This document shows, one piece after another, positions 10,690-20,340 of a stretch of DNA of 64,000 nucleotides. Location: contig NZ_JALPRX010000016.1 in NCBI RefSeq assembly GCF_023223525.1, positions 24,457 through 88,456 on the forward strand, written 5' to 3'. The stretch's first letter is position 1; each line of letters opens with the position of its first letter. Origin of the DNA: Roseomonas acroporae. Its GTDB lineage: Bacteria > Pseudomonadota > Alphaproteobacteria > Acetobacterales > Acetobacteraceae. The position numbers and the translations under genes were made by a program. Under the pieces are notes generated by a model that was not told the DNA's origin, made no database searches, and saw nothing but the letters and a program-made list of their open reading frames with translations.

Positions 10690-10898
10690 CCTCGCCGGCC
10701 GGCTTTCCACGGGAACCCCGGACGGCCCCGCCGGCGGCCTGACCCGACGAGGCGTCCAGCGGCCGGCGCCGCGTCCTCTGTCGCCGGGGCCGCCCGGGAA
10801 ACCGGCCGCCCCGGCGGCCCATGAAGTCGGCCGCGACGACGGGCCGGGAAGCAAGATCGCAGGGAAGGGGCCGGCAAGGTCCCTCGGGAGGCGTCCGC

Positions 10899-13298
<2,400 letters not shown>

Positions 13299-13336
13299 CG
13301 GCCGGCCGGCGGACCGGACAACATCGTGAGGGCAGC

Positions 13337-14134
13337 ATGTACGATTTCGCCTACCACAAGCCGGGCAGCATCGCCGACGCGGTGAAGATCCTCACCGACG
13401 ACCCGGAGGCGCGGCCGATCTCCGGCGGGCAGACCCTGCTGCCGGCGCTGAAGCACCGGCTCGCGCACCCGACGGCGCTGGTCGACCTCTCCGGCATCGC
13501 CGAGCTGCGCGGCATCCAGCGCGACGGCGACAGGCTCGTCATCGGCGCGATGACGAAGCACTACGAGATCCAGACCAGCGACGTGGTGAAGACCGCCATC
13601 CCGGCGCTGGCGAAGATGGCCGGCAACCTCGGCGACACGCAGGTGCGCAACCGCGGCACGATGGGCGGCAGCCTCTCCAACAACGACCCCGCCGCCGACT
13701 ACCCGGCCGCCGCCATGGCGCTGAACGCCACCTTCCGCACCGACCGTCGCAGCATCCCGGCCGACGAGTTCTTCCAGGGCATGTTCGCGACGGCGCTGGA
13801 GCCGGGCGAGCTGCTGGTGGCGATCGAGTTCCCGATCCCCACCAAGGCCGGCTACGCCAAGATGCGCAACCCGGCCAGCCGCTACGTGATGGCGGGCGTG
13901 TTCGTGGCGAAGCTCGCCGACGGCAGCGTTCGCGTCGCGGTGAACGGCGCTGGCCCCGGCGTGTTCCGGCAGGAGGAGATGGAGGCGGCGCTGGCGAAGA
14001 GCTGGTCCGCCGACGCCATCGCCGGCATCCGGCAGGACCCGGACGGGCTGAACGGCGACATCCACGGCAGCGCCGAGTACCGCGCGCACCTCGTCGGCGT
14101 GATGGCGAAGCGGGCGCTGGCCGAGGCGGGCTGA
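13337..14134 (+). CDS. Molybdenum hydroxylase FAD-binding subunit (CoxM-like)
   Basis: Medium subunit (265 aa) that binds FAD and takes electrons from the iron-sulfur subunit. ISGGQTLLPALKHRLA near residue 35 and the FAD loop TQVRNRGTMGGSLSNNDPAADYP near 100-122 are diagnostic. The C-terminal CO_deh_flav_C region follows after EFPIPTKAGYAKM. The ATG at 13337 has GAGGGC upstream. It closes the three-gene operon; the product is an intact heterotrimer (three subunits in the usual alpha-beta-gamma set). Confidence 0.94.
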   Translation: MYDFAYHKPGSIADAVKILTDDPEARPISGGQTLLPALKHRLAHPTALVDLSGIAELRGIQRDGDRLVIGAMTKHYEIQTSDVVKTAIPALAKMAGNLGDTQVRNRGTMGGSLSNNDPAADYPAAAMALNATFRTDRRSIPADEFFQGMFATALEPGELLVAIEFPIPTKAGYAKMRNPASRYVMAGVFVAKLADGSVRVAVNGAGPGVFRQEEMEAALAKSWSADAIAGIRQDPDGLNGDIHGSAEYRAHLVGVMAKRALAEAG

Positions 14135-14205
14135 GCCGGAGGCGGCACGGCGCGGCGGGGTCTCCGCCGCGCCCGCCCCGCCTGCGCCGCTCCCGGCGGG
14201 CGGTT

Positions 14206-14305
14206 CTAGAGCCGATCCAGCCTGACTGTATCAGGCCGGAACGGCTCTAGCCTTTTGATTTTTCGCATTTTCCGAGCCGCTGAGCGAGGACGCTCAGCTT
14301 GAAAA
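14206..14305 (-). repeat. Dispersed palindromic repeat, family A copy 1
   Basis: This 100-base element is identical, base for base, to the reverse complement of 58791-58890. It contains two hairpins. The first pairs CTAGAGCCG (14206-14214) with CGGCTCTAG (14242-14250) and has an inner GCCTGA/TCAGGC stem. The second is GCTGAGCG/CGCTCAGC (14279-14298). A T-rich stretch lies between them. It sits between the ends of two convergent genes, five bases beyond the NIPSNAP stop codon, so it may act as a bidirectional terminator. Diverged relatives lie at 27901-28000 and 58615-58678. Confidence 0.93.
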
Positions 14306-14309
14306 TGCT

Positions 14310-14633
14310 CTAACGCGCCGAGAAGGCGGTCGGCCTGAGGATCGTGTTGCTGTAGGAGGCGATGATCGGGCCGTCCTTCTCCGAGGCGGCGCGCGCCGCC
14401 TGCCATTCGGGATCGTTCATGAAGGCGGTCCATTTGCGCTCGCGCTCGGCGAGCGAATCCCATTCCAGCAGATAGTAGAGATCCTGGTTCGACTCGCCGA
14501 TCTCCACCGTCCAGAAGCCGGCCTGCCGGATGCCGTGCCGCTCCCAGATCGCCAGAGTCGCCGCCTCGAAGCGCCTGAGCAGCACCGGCAGCCGCCCCGG
14601 CAGGCAGTGGTAGACGCGCAATTCGTGGATCAT
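14310..14633 (-). CDS. NIPSNAP family protein
   Basis: A small soluble protein (107 aa) of the dimeric alpha-beta barrel type. It starts IHELRVYHCLPGRLP and continues with GFWTVEIGESNQDLYYLLEW, the pattern of NIPSNAP domains, whose bacterial function is mostly unknown. A GGGAGG ribosome-binding site lies just before the ATG at 14633. It is flanked by dispersed repeats on both sides: family A copy 1 after its stop and a family B copy before its start. It stands alone between divergent and convergent neighbours. Confidence 0.88.
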   Translation of the reverse strand: MIHELRVYHCLPGRLPVLLRRFEAATLAIWERHGIRQAGFWTVEIGESNQDLYYLLEWDSLAERERKWTAFMNDPEWQAARAASEKDGPIIASYSNTILRPTAFSAR

Positions 14634-14678
14634 CGTAAGGCCTCCCTCATTCCTCGTTGGGGATGGGCAGGCTAGAGC

Positions 14679-14769
14679 GGATCGCCGGCGGGCGGATACG
14701 CCCGGCGGCGCGGCGCCGTTCCGAAAGCAGCGGGCTGGAGCGGAACGCGGTCCCGACCGCGTCGCGTTC
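14679..14769 (-). repeat. Dispersed repeat, family B copy 3 (diverged)
   Basis: Read on the minus strand, a hairpin with arms GAACGCG/CGCGTTC lies near 14742-14769. It is followed by CGCCGCCGGGCGTATCCGCC, and then GGCGATCCG near 14679. The same layout, with the core GCCGGGCGNNTCCGCCCG, occurs at 27497-27590 and 58686-58780. This copy lies directly upstream of the NIPSNAP gene and may contain part of its promoter region. It is diverged in the stem sequences, so membership rests on the order of elements plus the shared core. Confidence 0.65.
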
Positions 14770-14834
14770 TGCGCCGGTGCAGCCCATCCGGGCTGGAAGC
14801 GCCCCCTCGAACGCCAGGACCCGAAGGAAACGCC

Positions 14835-15020
14835 ATGCATCCCGCCCTTGCCGTGCTGCTCCTGCTCGCCCTGCCGCCGCTGGCCGGCTGCACCTACAGC
14901 AGCCCGAGCCCCAGCAGCGGCAGCTCCAGCTCCTCCCGCCCCGCGCCGGACACGGTCTACCTGCCGCCGGGCACCACCGTCGTCTGCACCGGCACCGGCC
15001 GGCCCCCGCCCTGCGACTGA
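14835..15020 (+). CDS. Small predicted lipoprotein
   Basis: A 61-residue protein with a short basic-free start, a hydrophobic stretch LAVLLLLALPPLAGC that ends in a lipobox (Leu-Ala-Gly-Cys), and a Ser/Pro-rich tail containing VYLPPGTTVVC. A purine-rich AAGGAAA lies at a good distance before the ATG. I do not recognise a family. The last 64 bases overlap, antisense, the 3' end of the neighbouring DUF2459 gene. The lipobox and ribosome-binding site make it more likely real than chance. Confidence 0.6.
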   Translation: MHPALAVLLLLALPPLAGCTYSSPSPSSGSSSSSRPAPDTVYLPPGTTVVCTGTGRPPPCD

Positions 15021-15697
15021 CGGGCGGCCAGGCGTTCCTCCGCCGGCGGCGATCCGGCGAGCGGCGCGGTCCTCGCCCGCAATTGCGAGGCGAGGACCAC
15101 CCAGCGCGGCTCGATCGCCAGCCCGGCGGCGCCCAGCGCGTCCGCCGTCCAGGTGTTGCAGGTGTAGAACAGCGTGTAGCGGTACGAGGCGGCGTAGAAG
15201 TCGCCGCCGGGATAGGGGCCGGGCGCGACCGTCTCCGGCGTGCCGTCCGGCCGCAGTGCGAAGGAATCGCGCAGGAAGCGGCGCAGCCGAACCAGTTCCT
15301 CCGCCGAGAGCGGCACCTCCTGCCGTTCGGCGGCGGGAAAGGCGCGCGAGGGCGGTCCGCGCAGCGCCGTCACCATCACCACGCCCTTGCCGGGCAGGAA
15401 GGTGCGCAGCACGTCGAGCGGCCCGGGATGCGGCTCGATCATCCAGGCGTGCTGGCCGAAGCCGAACACGAAGTCGGTGGCGCCGGGGTAGCGGTCCGCC
15501 ACCATCGCCAGCTCGGGACCGAGCGCCGCGGCAGGCAGTCCGAGATCCGTGTGCCATTCCCGCGTCATCACCGTGAGCATCGTGACCGGCGGCGCGTCCG
15601 AGGCTGGCGCGGGGTAGCGCGGCGACGCGCAGGCGGCCGGCAGCCAGGCCAGGAGCAGCACCCGGCCGGCCCGGCGCAGGCGAGGGAGAAGGCGCAT
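14957..15697 (-). CDS. DUF2459 (TIGR02117) family protein, probable lipoprotein
   Basis: A 246-residue envelope protein. The N-terminus RRAGRVLLLAWLPAACAS is a signal sequence ending in a plausible lipidation cysteine. Family features are TREWHTDLGLP near residue 47, FVFGFGQHAWM and YTCNTWTADAL near 195. Some DUF2459 members occur next to urease genes but their role is unknown. The last 40 or so residues go beyond the conserved domain and are the part that overlaps the small lipoprotein on the other strand. I placed the start at the ATG at 15697 as it gives the signal peptide. Confidence 0.82.
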   Translation of the reverse strand: MRLLPRLRRAGRVLLLAWLPAACASPRYPAPASDAPPVTMLTVMTREWHTDLGLPAAALGPELAMVADRYPGATDFVFGFGQHAWMIEPHPGPLDVLRTFLPGKGVVMVTALRGPPSRAFPAAERQEVPLSAEELVRLRRFLRDSFALRPDGTPETVAPGPYPGGDFYAASYRYTLFYTCNTWTADALGAAGLAIEPRWVVLASQLRARTAPLAGSPPAEERLAARQSQGGGRPVPVQTTVVPGGR

Positions 15698-15758
15698 GGC
15701 GGCGGAGGCTACGTCACGGCGCCTGCCCGGCCCAGGGACCCGGCCGCTTCGCCGCGCC

Positions 15759-15803
15759 GACTCCGGCCATGTCGATTCCGGCCACGTCGATTCCGGCCGC
15801 GTC
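15759..15803 (+). repeat. Three tandem 15-bp repeats
   Basis: Three adjoining 15-base units read GACTCCGGCCATGTC, GATTCCGGCCACGTC and GATTCCGGCCGCGTC. They lie in the gap between the DUF2459 gene start and the MFS gene end, outside any convincing coding region. They resemble the other short in-register duplications in this window. Confidence 0.85.
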
Positions 15804-15825
15804 GCCGGCGGCATGCAGGCCCGCC

Positions 15826-16938
15826 TCAACGCGGCAGGCTCAGCAGCAGCGCCAGCACGCCGATCGCCAGCAGCAGCGCGAAGAACGGCACCACGCCGAG
15901 GCCAAGCCAGCCGGCCAGCACCCCCGCGCACCAGGGCAGGGTCGCCGCGCCGACCACGCCGGCCGCGCCCTGCAACCCCACCGCGTGCAGCGCCACGGCC
16001 TCGCCGAGCCGGTCCGGGGTGCGTGCCATCAGCGTGGGGAAGATCGGCGCCAGCGCCAGGCCGCACAGCGCCAGCGCCGCCACGTTCAGCACCGGCAGCG
16101 GCGGCAGCAGCAGCGCCGTGGCGGGCAGGACCGCTAGGCCGGCGAACGCCAGCAGCCGGTCCGCCCCGAGCCGCCCGACCAGCAGCCCGGCGCCGATCCG
16201 CCCACCGGTCACGCCGGCCCAGAACAGGGTGGGACCGGCCCCGGCCAGCACCGTGCCGGCGCCGCGCGCCTCGTGCAGCAGCGCGTAGCTCCATTGCCCG
16301 AGGGTCAGCTCCAGTCCGACATACAGGTAGAACAGCAGCATCTGCCGGCGCACCAGCCGGTTGCGCAGCACCGAGAGGCCGGGCGGGCCGGGCGGCGACA
16401 CGGCGCCGTCCCAGACCCGGCGGGACAGGGCGAAGACCAGCGCCAGCGCCGCCAGCGCCGCGCCGATCAGCGCGTAGCCCAGCCGCCAGGACAGGCCGGC
16501 CGCGATCACCGCCGTCAGCAGCGCCGGGCCGACGGTGACGCCGATGCCGTAGCAGGCGTGCAGCCAGTTCATGTGGCGCGGCGAGAAATGCCGCGCCGCG
16601 TAGCTGTTCATCCCGGCATCCACCGCGCCGGCGCCGAGCCCGGCGAGCAGGGCGAGCAGCAGGAAGCCCGCCCAGCTTCCCACGGCGGCCTGACCGAGCG
16701 CCGCCAGCGCCGTGGCGCCGATGCTGAGGCAGAGCAGCCCGCCCAGCCCGAGGGCGCGGATCGCGCCGCCGGTCGTGCTGCTGGCGGCGACGTAGCCGAT
16801 GGCGAGCGCGGCCAGCGCCATGCCGAGCGCCGACTGGCCGAGGCCGAATTCGTCGCGCAGCGAGGGCCAGGCGACGCCGAAGGCGCCGTCCGGCAGGGCG
16901 AAGCCGATGAAGGCGAGATAGGCGAGCAGGAGCGGCAT
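15826..16938 (-). CDS. MFS transporter
   Basis: An inner-membrane permease of the major facilitator superfamily (370 aa, about 12 hydrophobic segments, compact for the family). It opens LLLAYLAFIGFALPDGAFGV, followed by the GxxxD-R-type region near ALAIGYVAASSTTGG and a central loop SPPGPPGLSVLRNRLVRRQM between the two six-helix halves. The cargo cannot be read from sequence; the opening resembles FucP/YfkF-like sugar or drug transporters. I chose the ATG at 16938 because membrane helix 1 starts at once; an ATG 54 bases upstream would add only polar residues. Confidence 0.85.
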   Translation of the reverse strand: MPLLLAYLAFIGFALPDGAFGVAWPSLRDEFGLGQSALGMALAALAIGYVAASSTTGGAIRALGLGGLLCLSIGATALAALGQAAVGSWAGFLLLALLAGLGAGAVDAGMNSYAARHFSPRHMNWLHACYGIGVTVGPALLTAVIAAGLSWRLGYALIGAALAALALVFALSRRVWDGAVSPPGPPGLSVLRNRLVRRQMLLFYLYVGLELTLGQWSYALLHEARGAGTVLAGAGPTLFWAGVTGGRIGAGLLVGRLGADRLLAFAGLAVLPATALLLPPLPVLNVAALALCGLALAPIFPTLMARTPDRLGEAVALHAVGLQGAAGVVGAATLPWCAGVLAGWLGLGVVPFFALLLAIGVLALLLSLPR

Positions 16939-17157
16939 GGGATCCCGGCGGCAGGGCAGGGTGCCCATGCCCGCCGGTGCCCGGCCGCGCAACCCCGGCG
17001 CGGCGAGGCTTCCGGGCGGGGAACGGTCCCGGGGCCGCGCCCGGAGGCGCGAGGCGGAGGCGGGAGGCGACGCGGGGCGGCGCCGGGTGGAGGCCCGGAT
17101 GCCCCGATGCGCGGCGCCCCCGAGGCAGAGCGCCCCTGATACGCGGCTCCCCGGGGC

Positions 17158-18768
17158 TCAGCCCCGCTCCGGCTCCAGCGTGCGCCGCCACAGCACGGCG
17201 CCGGTCAGGTCCTTGAGCAGCACGGTCATGTTGCCGCTGGCGCCCTCGATCTCGCACTGCCCGAAGAATTGCGTGCCCTCGCCCGGCGGCGCGTTGTCGC
17301 GGCCCGGCGCCTTCTGCCAGACCACCGCCGGCCCGAAGGTGTCGTCGAGCGGGTTGGGGCCGAAGCCGCCGGCCCAGAGCGGACCGCTGACGAACTCCCA
17401 GAACGGCGCGAAGTCGCGGAACCGCGCCCGGTCCGGGTGGTAGTGGTGGGCGGCGGTGTAGTGGACGTCGGCGGTCAGCCAGACCACGTTGCGCACCGCG
17501 TCCTGCCGGATGCCGGAGAGCAGCGCGGCGATCTCCAGCTCCCGCCCCAGCGGCGGGCCGTCGCCGTTGGCGATCGCCTCGAAGCGCGGCCTTCCGTCGG
17601 GGTCCCGGCCGTCCGGCACCTGCAGGCCTATCGGCATGTCGGCCGCGACCACCTTCCAGGTCGCGCGCGAGTCGCGCAGCCCCTGGCGCAGCCAGGCGAG
17701 CTGCTCGGCGCCGAGGAAGGCCGTCTCCGGCCCCGGCCGCTCCTGCCGGTTGAAGCTGTTCGGGCCGCGATAGGAGCGCATGTCGAGCATGAACAGGTCG
17801 AGGTGCGGCCCGTAGGCGATGCGCCGGTACACGCGCTCCGGCTCGTCGGGGTTGCCGCGGATCGGCGCGTAGTCGAGGAAGGCGCGCGTCGCGTTGGCGC
17901 TGAGCCGGCGGATGTGCTTCTGCGCGTAGGCCGGGTTGGCCGTCAGGTCCTTGCTGTCGGACCAGTTGTTGGTCACCTCGTGGTCGTCCCACATCCAGAT
18001 CTGCGCCACTTCCGCATGGAAGGCGCGGACGTTGCGGTCGAGCAGGTTGTAGCGGTGGTTGCCGCGGAACTCGGCCAGGGTCTCGGCGACCTTGCTCTTC
18101 TCCGGCGTGACGAGGTTCCTCCAGGTGGAGCCGTCCGCCATGCGCACCTCGGCCTGCAGCGGGCCGTCGGCGTAGATCGTGTCGCCGCAGTGGATGAAGA
18201 AGTCGGCGCCGGTGCGGCGCATCGTCTCGTAGGTGGTCATGCCGCCGCGGCTCTCGTCGATGCCCCAGCCCTGGCCCACCGTGTCGCCGGACCACAGGAA
18301 GCGCACGTCCCGTGTCCCGGCGGCGCCGGGGCGGGGCACGGTGCGGAAGCGGCCGGTCACCGGCGCCGAGGCGGCGCCGGGCGAATCGAGGTCGAGGAAG
18401 GAGACGCGGTAGAAGATCTCCGAATCCGCCGGCAGGCCGCGCAGGTCGAGGCGGGCGGTGAAGTCGCTCGCCTCCGTGGCGTGCGGGCCGAGCAGGCGCT
18501 GCGCGTTGGCGAAGTCCTCGCGCGGCGACCATTCCACCAGCATGCGGGCGGTGCGGTCGGCGCGGCTCCAGATCAGCGCGCGGTCGGCGGCCACGTCGCC
18601 GGCCATGGCGCCCCATTCGGCGCGCGGGCGGGTGGCGTCGGCCGGGATCACGGCCGGCGCGCTGCCGGCCGCGATCCCCTGGCCGCGGGAGAGGCGCGCG
18701 CCGAGGCCGGTGCCGAGCAGCGTGGCGCCGGCCAGGGTCGCGCGTCGGGTGAGTCGGAAACGGGTCAT
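17158..18768 (-). CDS. phoD: Alkaline phosphatase D (PhoD family)
   Basis: A secreted phosphodiesterase/phosphatase (536 aa), releasing phosphate from organic esters in the periplasm. The N-terminus RFRLTRRATLAGATLLG is a twin-arginine signal. Metal ligands of the PhoD fold are visible in LWSGDTVGQGW, HCGDTIYAD, IWMWDDHEVTNNW and WLTADVHYTAAHHYHPD. An N-terminal PhoD_N domain precedes the catalytic domain. The start at 18768 is the ATG that places the RR motif correctly; the frame upstream is open but not protein-like. The stop codon lies within GGGGCT-GAGCCCC, a small possible terminator hairpin. Confidence 0.93.
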   Translation of the reverse strand: MTRFRLTRRATLAGATLLGTGLGARLSRGQGIAAGSAPAVIPADATRPRAEWGAMAGDVAADRALIWSRADRTARMLVEWSPREDFANAQRLLGPHATEASDFTARLDLRGLPADSEIFYRVSFLDLDSPGAASAPVTGRFRTVPRPGAAGTRDVRFLWSGDTVGQGWGIDESRGGMTTYETMRRTGADFFIHCGDTIYADGPLQAEVRMADGSTWRNLVTPEKSKVAETLAEFRGNHRYNLLDRNVRAFHAEVAQIWMWDDHEVTNNWSDSKDLTANPAYAQKHIRRLSANATRAFLDYAPIRGNPDEPERVYRRIAYGPHLDLFMLDMRSYRGPNSFNRQERPGPETAFLGAEQLAWLRQGLRDSRATWKVVAADMPIGLQVPDGRDPDGRPRFEAIANGDGPPLGRELEIAALLSGIRQDAVRNVVWLTADVHYTAAHHYHPDRARFRDFAPFWEFVSGPLWAGGFGPNPLDDTFGPAVVWQKAPGRDNAPPGEGTQFFGQCEIEGASGNMTVLLKDLTGAVLWRRTLEPERG

Positions 18769-19101
18769 GGCCCGGGGCTCCCTTGCGAAGGGCGGCAGCC
18801 TTGCCATGCCGGGATGACGCTTCGAGGAAGCCGGTGTGACGGTCCGGTGACCCGGGGCCGTGGCATCGCCGCCGCGCCGGCGCGGCGCGCCCGGTTCGGC
18901 GGAGGCGCGGAGTTTGGGCAACAATCCGCATCTCTATCGCGGTACGGCTTCGCGATCGGGCCCATCGGCCTTGACAAGGCAAGCCGGTGATTGCCCAGAA
19001 CACGAATTCCCGCTCGCTTTGCCTTCGGCGGAATGTCATCATGCGGCGCGTGGTGCTGCATGTCGCGGCGCCGCGGCACACTGGTACGGACTGGTAAAGA
19101 C

Positions 19102-20070
19102 GTGTTTCCCGATAACGATCAGCAGGGTGGCGCCGGAGCCGTAGAGGCTCAGGTGAAGTGGTACAATGGCCGCAAGGGGTTCGGCTTCGTGCTCGGACCG
19201 GATGGTCAGGACGTGTTCTTCCACGCCTCGGCGCTGACCGAGGCCGGAATCGAACCGCCCGAAACCGGTGATACGCTGGTCTGCGAGATCGGTACCGACC
19301 GGCAGGGTCGGCGCCTCGTCACCAAGATCATCGAGCGCCGCCCGGGCGACGGCGCCCAGGCCGCCGGCGCGGGTCGTCCGCCGCGCCGCGACTTCGGTGG
19401 CGGCGGCTTCGGGGATCGCCCGCCGCGCCGCGAGTTCGGCGGCGGTGGCGGCTTCGGCGGTGGCGGCGGCTTCGGCGACCGTCCGCCGCGTCGCGACTTC
19501 GGCGGTGGCGGCTTCGGGGATCGCCCGCCGCGCCGCGAGTTCGGCGGCGGTGGCGGCTTCGGCGGCGGCGGCGGCCGCGTCGGTGGCGGCGGCGGCTTCG
19601 GCGGTGGTGGCGGCGGCTTCGGTGGCGGCGGTGGCCGCTTCGGCGACCGTCCGCCGCGTCGCGACTTCGGCGGTGGCGGCTTCGGGGATCGCCCGCCGCG
19701 CCGCGAGTTCGGCGGCGGTGGTGGCGGCTTCGGCGGCGGCGGCGGCCGCTTCGGTGGCGGCGGCGGCTTCGGCGGTGGTGGCGGCGGCTTCGGTGGCGGC
19801 GGTGGCCGCTTCGGCGACCGTCCGCCGCGTCGCGACTTCGGCGGCCGCGACGAGGGTGGCCCCACCTACGCCGTGGGCGGCACCGTGAAGTGGTTCGACC
19901 AGGTGCGCGGCTTCGGCTTCGTGACCCCGGACGATGGCGGCCAGGACGTGTTCCTGCACTCCTCCGTCCTCCAGCGCGCCGGCGTGCCGGACGTGCAGCA
20001 GGGCCAGAAGGTCAACCTCGAGGTGCGCGACGGCCAGCGCGGCCGTCAGGCGGTCGAGCTGAAGTCCTGA
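19102..20070 (+). CDS. Double cold-shock-domain protein with long Gly-rich linker
   Basis: A nucleic-acid-binding protein of 322 aa with two cold-shock domains. Domain 1 is at about residues 15-80 (VKWYNGRKGFGFVLG, QDVFFHASAL) and domain 2 at about 257-322 (VKWFDQVRGFGFVTPDDG, QDVFLHSSVL). Both keep the RNP1/RNP2 aromatics. Between them is a 170-residue low-complexity linker of FGGGG blocks separated by GDRPPRR[DE]F, similar to RGG-type RNA-binding tails. Ordinary cold-shock proteins are about 70 aa. I chose the GTG at 19102, which puts DNDQQGGAGAVEAQ before domain 1; the start is uncertain. Confidence 0.88.
   Translation: MFPDNDQQGGAGAVEAQVKWYNGRKGFGFVLGPDGQDVFFHASALTEAGIEPPETGDTLVCEIGTDRQGRRLVTKIIERRPGDGAQAAGAGRPPRRDFGGGGFGDRPPRREFGGGGGFGGGGGFGDRPPRRDFGGGGFGDRPPRREFGGGGGFGGGGGRVGGGGGFGGGGGGFGGGGGRFGDRPPRRDFGGGGFGDRPPRREFGGGGGGFGGGGGRFGGGGGFGGGGGGFGGGGGRFGDRPPRRDFGGRDEGGPTYAVGGTVKWFDQVRGFGFVTPDDGGQDVFLHSSVLQRAGVPDVQQGQKVNLEVRDGQRGRQAVELKS
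19472..19815 (+). repeat. Two long tandem repeats within the cold-shock gene
   Basis: The Gly-rich linker is built largely of two near-identical DNA blocks of about 171 and 174 bases, each starting GGCGACCGTCCGCCGCGTCG. The second block (from about 19643) differs from the first by one extra GGT codon and a few substitutions. A third, truncated start follows at about 19816. Such identity at DNA level suggests recent duplication and possible length variation between strains. Confidence 0.85.
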
Positions 20071-20127
20071 GCATCCGCGCCGGATGGCGGCCCGCGGGGA
20101 GACCCGGGCCGCCCCGGTGACCGATGC

Positions 20128-20160
20128 GGGCCCCGGCGTCCAGGCGCCGGGGCCCTTCTT
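20128..20160 (+). terminator. Rho-independent terminator after the cold-shock gene
   Basis: A perfect 11-base-pair stem GGGCCCCGGCG (20128-20138) with CGCCGGGGCCC (20145-20155) closes a six-base loop and is followed by the pyrimidine run TTCTTCGTTC. It lies 58 bases after the stop codon. The T-run is short, as is usual in high-GC genomes. Confidence 0.75.
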
Positions 20161-20196
20161 CGTTCGAGGCCCTGCCTTCTTCGTTCGAGGCTCTGC
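20155..20196 (+). repeat. Two tandem 21-bp repeats
   Basis: Two 21-base units, each starting CTTCTTCGTTCGAGGC, overlap the tail of the terminator and lie in the gap before the chloride-channel gene. They differ at one base. The tail of the terminator is duplicated by this event. Confidence 0.85.
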
Positions 20197-20340
20197 CTTC
20201 GCCGCCTGGCGCCCACCTGCGGCGCGTCCCATGCGACGGCCCGCGCCCGGTCCTTCGTCCCGGGCTGTTCGGGGCGACACGCCCGGCGACGTGAAGCCGC
20301 GCTGATACCGGTCCGCACAAGTCATCCGACGTCGAACGCC

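Noticed and set aside
14957..19081. A 1374-codon open frame on the minus strand across several genes
   Set aside because: It runs through the DUF2459, MFS and PhoD genes in mixed frames, is Arg/Pro/Ala-rich and is a by-product of high GC content.
19380..19860. Regular repeats in the cold-shock gene resembling a CRISPR-like array
   Set aside because: The repeats are in frame, encode Gly/Arg-rich protein between two intact cold-shock domains, and there are no unique spacers of constant length or cas genes.
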